Below are positions 6,250-8,191 of a DNA stretch of 8,191 nt, piece by piece (position 1 is the stretch's first letter; each line of letters starts with the position of its first letter). Source of the DNA: Methanothrix sp. (lineage in GTDB: Archaea; Halobacteriota; Methanosarcinia; Methanotrichales; Methanotrichaceae); NCBI GenBank assembly GCA_011391755.1, contig JAABPZ010000054.1:1-8191 (forward strand), read 5' to 3'. Under the pieces are notes generated by a model. The model was not told the DNA's origin. It did not search any database and saw nothing but the letters and a program-made list of their open reading frames with translations. The translations under genes and the position numbers were made by a program.

Positions 6250-6792
6250 CTACGTTTTATTTCGCTCTAAAATCTCAATAAGCTCTTTCAGAGTGTAATG
6301 GTCCATAAGCTGCAAGATTCTGTCCATTTCTTCATAAAATTGTCTTGTTTTGGCCATAATTGCGCTCATTTTTTCAGCTTCCACCTGGTGGCCTTCAAGA
6401 TTTTTCTCGATTTGATTAAGGGCCAGTAAGACCGAATGGACTTCCTCCTTCGCAGCAGACAGAACCACCGGTCTCCTTGCCTGCGTGTCCGTCTCCAGAG
6501 CATAGCGATGCTGCTTATTGCGATGCTGCTTGCTAACCGGCCCTACCACGCGTCGCACCATGCCGATATTTTCCAGGTAGCTCATATTAGTGCGTACTGT
6601 CGTTTTGCTGTAGCCGGTCTTCTCTGCCAACGCATCAATGGACATGGGTTCGTTTTCCAGGAATAGAGTGCCTCTCAGTATTCCCATAGCATCGCTCCAC
6701 CCAATCTTTTTTGCAGATTTGATGCATGCGTCAATGATGGGCTTCTTTACCGTCAGCATTTCTTCATCGTTCACATTGCTCTGATCAATCAC
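6250..6792 (-). CDS. GbsR/MarR-like winged-helix transcriptional regulator
   Basis: Probable DNA-binding repressor of its own operon and perhaps the divergent exporter. In the 180-residue product, residues 31-47 (GWSDAMGILRGTLFLEN) and the helix-turn-helix SIDALAEKTGYSKTTVRTNM (51-70), followed by SYLENIGMVRRVV, are typical of GbsR/MarR regulators known from methanogens. The wing (about 81-98) contains a five-residue near-duplication, KQHRN/KQHRY. Residues 113-177 are a long charged helix, likely the dimerisation coiled coil. Length is normal for the family. The first codon of the frame is GTG at 6792; the ATG at 6759 (codon 12) is an alternative and fits better if the TATA-like site at 6797-6804 drives this strand, because transcription would then start near 6775. 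The domain is complete from either start. It is the first gene of the operon; ligand is unknown, and betaine/osmotic sensing known for some GbsR relatives cannot be assumed. Confidence 0.85.
   Translation of the reverse strand: MIDQSNVNDEEMLTVKKPIIDACIKSAKKIGWSDAMGILRGTLFLENEPMSIDALAEKTGYSKTTVRTNMSYLENIGMVRRVVGPVSKQHRNKQHRYALETDTQARRPVVLSAAKEEVHSVLLALNQIEKNLEGHQVEAEKMSAIMAKTRQFYEEMDRILQLMDHYTLKELIEILERNKT
6505..6531 (-). repeat. 15-base-period tandem repeat in the regulator's wing
   Basis: GCGATGCTGCTT occurs at 6505-6516 and again at 6520-6531, exact over 12 bases with a 15-base period. It keeps frame and encodes KQHRN then KQHRY in the predicted beta-wing of the regulator, adding basic residues where the wing touches DNA. 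It is probably a recent slippage duplication. Confidence 0.65.
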
Positions 6793-6841
6793 AAAGTTTA
6801 AGTATTTTGCGCTTATTCGGTGCGTTCTACAAAATCCGAAT
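6793..6841. promoter_or_regulatory. Divergent promoter with TATA-like core and inverted-repeat operator candidate
   Basis: The gap between the regulator frame and the exporter frame is under 70 bases with any choice of starts. On the plus strand TTTAAGTA (6797-6804) is a good archaeal TATA candidate, predicting a start near 6826-6830. The same bases read TACTTAAA on the minus strand and could serve the regulator. ATTCGG (6815-6820) and CCGAAT (6836-6841) form a perfect 6-bp inverted repeat, half-site centres 21 bases apart, about two helical turns, so a dimer could bind both on one face. It covers the predicted plus-strand transcription start. This is a candidate operator for the adjacent regulator, by inference. 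Confidence 0.45.
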
Positions 6842-6847
6842 GGAAGG
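6842..6847 (+). promoter_or_regulatory. Ribosome binding site deciding the HAE3 exporter start
   Basis: GGAAGG lies ten bases before the ATG at 6858. The earlier in-frame ATG at 6840 has no purine-rich site before it, and choosing 6858 makes the protein begin MIGLERLGVWITRNP, close to the usual N-terminus of this transporter family. Confidence 0.5.
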
Positions 6848-6857
6848 TTTTTTGGGC

Positions 6858-8191
6858 ATGATCGGCTTGGAACGACTCGGGGTGTGGATCACCAGGAATC
6901 CTATAATAATCATAGCCATAGCAGTCCTCATGACTCTGGGCTCTTTTCACTACGCTCAATATATAGAGAGCCAGGGCATGACTACAGAGACCTTTGTGTC
7001 AAAAGATTCGGCCCTCTATCAGCTATATGATCATCTCTACCAGGAAAACTTCGGCTCTGATGGCAATATGATAATGATAGAGGGTGACGATGTGGCAAAA
7101 GTCGAAGTTCTTTCGGCCGGCCTGCTTCTGTCCGATCACATGAAGAAAGTTGAACATGTTACTGGTGTATCGAGCATAGCCGACGTCGTAGCCGATGCGG
7201 AATCTGAGACAAACGGCATCCGTCGTATCCCCTCTCAGGAGAGGATAGACGAGATCCTGGCCAGCGCAGGCACAAGTGTCCAGGGCCTAATGCCTGACCG
7301 CAAACATTCCAGAATGATTGTGGGGATGCCTACAACTGGCATCCTTTCTGAGGCACAACGAAGCAAGCTCCTCCTGGAAATAAATAATGCACTCTATTTC
7401 GCAAAATTTCCTGCGGGATATAGCACAGTCGTCACGGGCGACCCATCTTTCCAGGCATCAATTACAGAGCTGATGAACAGTAGCAACGGCTCGATCCTTG
7501 CCCTTTGTGGAGTGCTGATGGTTGTAGCCCTGCTTTTATTCTTCAGGCATGTCAGATGGTCTCTCCTCCCCATACCCGTGGTCTTACTGGGCATAATCTG
7601 GACCTTCGGGGCCATGGGTCTATTCCATATAAAAATGAGCATGGTCACATTTGCCGCGTTTCCCATTATGATAGGAATTGGCATAGACTATGCCATACAG
7701 TTCCACAACCGGATAGATGAAGAGTTAAGCAAAGGAGAACCCATTCTGGAGGCTGCCATCAATACCATAAACCATGTGGCCTTTCCTGTAATAATCGCTC
7801 TGACTGTAACCATTGCAGGCTTTGTCTCGCTTCTCAGCTCCGCTGTGCCCATGATCAATGATTTCGGAAAGATCTGCATCATCGGCCTTATCATGTGCTA
7901 CCTCTCCGCCCTCTTTGTGAACGTGACAATCCTCTATCAGTCTGAAAAAAGATCCCCCAGAAAGAAGAAGACACAAGGCCATTCTGAGGAAGGCTCATCA
8001 TTTGGGACAATCGTTCAGAAGACGGCAACATACAGTATCGAAAGATGGAAGGCAGTGCTGGTCGTGGCTCTGCTCTTAGCCCTGGCAGGAAATTATGCCG
8101 ACACACTGGTCCCCATAGAGACGGATTCTAAGAATTTCATTCCTCAGGACCTGGCCCCTCTGATTGATCTGAAAAATATGAAAAATGTCTA
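6858..8191 (+). CDS. RND superfamily HAE3/MMPL-type exporter (3' partial)
   Basis: Membrane exporter of hydrophobic or amphiphilic compounds, member of the hydrophobe/amphiphile efflux-3 group. The visible 444 residues run off the right edge; family members are usually about 700-800. Order: TM1 (about 15-34); a large external porter domain (35-211); TM2-TM6 (about 212-358), with the family hallmark GIGIDYAIQFHNR (273-285) carrying the Asp of the proton relay, then EEL; a charged cytoplasmic linker (361-385); TM7 (about 398-412); and the start of the second porter domain. ETDSKNFIPQDL (421-432) echoes TETFVSKDSAL (43-53) after TM1, showing the internal duplication typical of RND proteins. An in-frame ATG at 6840 would add six residues but lacks a binding site. 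It is transcribed divergently from the regulator-Cys protein-MFS operon. Substrate cannot be deduced. Confidence 0.88.
   Translation, partial: MIGLERLGVWITRNPIIIIAIAVLMTLGSFHYAQYIESQGMTTETFVSKDSALYQLYDHLYQENFGSDGNMIMIEGDDVAKVEVLSAGLLLSDHMKKVEHVTGVSSIADVVADAESETNGIRRIPSQERIDEILASAGTSVQGLMPDRKHSRMIVGMPTTGILSEAQRSKLLLEINNALYFAKFPAGYSTVVTGDPSFQASITELMNSSNGSILALCGVLMVVALLLFFRHVRWSLLPIPVVLLGIIWTFGAMGLFHIKMSMVTFAAFPIMIGIGIDYAIQFHNRIDEELSKGEPILEAAINTINHVAFPVIIALTVTIAGFVSLLSSAVPMINDFGKICIIGLIMCYLSALFVNVTILYQSEKRSPRKKKTQGHSEEGSSFGTIVQKTATYSIERWKAVLVVALLLALAGNYADTLVPIETDSKNFIPQDLAPLIDLKNMKNV

Noticed and set aside
5954..6298. Plus-strand open frame of 114 codons
   Set aside because: Shadow of the Cys-cluster gene and the 3' end of the regulator; translation has no domain character.
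7394..8106. Several minus-strand open frames of 68-96 codons
   Set aside because: All are antisense to the continuous, well-conserved HAE3 exporter frame and have no protein-like features.

Overview
The window looks like part of the chromosome of a methanogenic archaeon, most likely of the Methanosarcinales and perhaps Methanothrix (Methanosaeta). This is an inference from gene content: a GbsR/MarR-type regulator, an archaeal HAE3/MMPL exporter, a DHA2-type MFS pump close to the methanogen form of that family, long runs of archaeal 34-residue TPRs, and TATA-like rather than -35/-10 promoters. No rRNA, tRNA or CRISPR array is visible.

Left half (1-4170), accessory and partly decayed. A short forward gene ending at 299 carries a Tyr/Trp-rich module (YYYWM...WREG...RNVHLGS). 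An ungapped degenerate copy of its last 47 codons (about 82% identical by hand alignment) lies at 1810-1950. Between the two copies, on the minus strand, is an AT-rich gene for a secreted GH5-type glycosidase (376-1626). From about 2395 down to 2000 there is a frameshifted, truncated minus-strand coding remnant. It abuts the 3' end of a membrane-anchored TPR protein gene (2350-3780). Bases 3781-4170 hold no convincing gene, but several hairpins and a bidirectional A/T-flanked hairpin that could end the MFS operon.

Right half (4171-8191), intact and compactly organised. Three minus-strand genes form a probable operon in the order GbsR/MarR-like regulator (6250-6792), unrecognised cysteine-cluster protein (5605-6222) and 14-TM MFS exporter (4171-5592), with gaps of 27 and about 12 bases. 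Transcribed the other way, across a very short intergenic gap, is an RND-superfamily HAE3/MMPL exporter that runs off the right edge. The gap holds a TATA-like element readable in both directions and a 6+6 bp inverted repeat (ATTCGG...CCGAAT, half-sites two helical turns apart). The most economical reading is that the regulator controls both its own operon and the divergent exporter, giving a two-pump export locus with an unknown Cys-rich partner. Substrates cannot be read from the sequence.

The most interesting items are the two-exporter divergent locus and its candidate operator, the cysteine-cluster protein, the duplicated wing segment of the regulator, and the glycosidase flanked by copies of the YYYW module. 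I found no clear evidence of a wholly new system.
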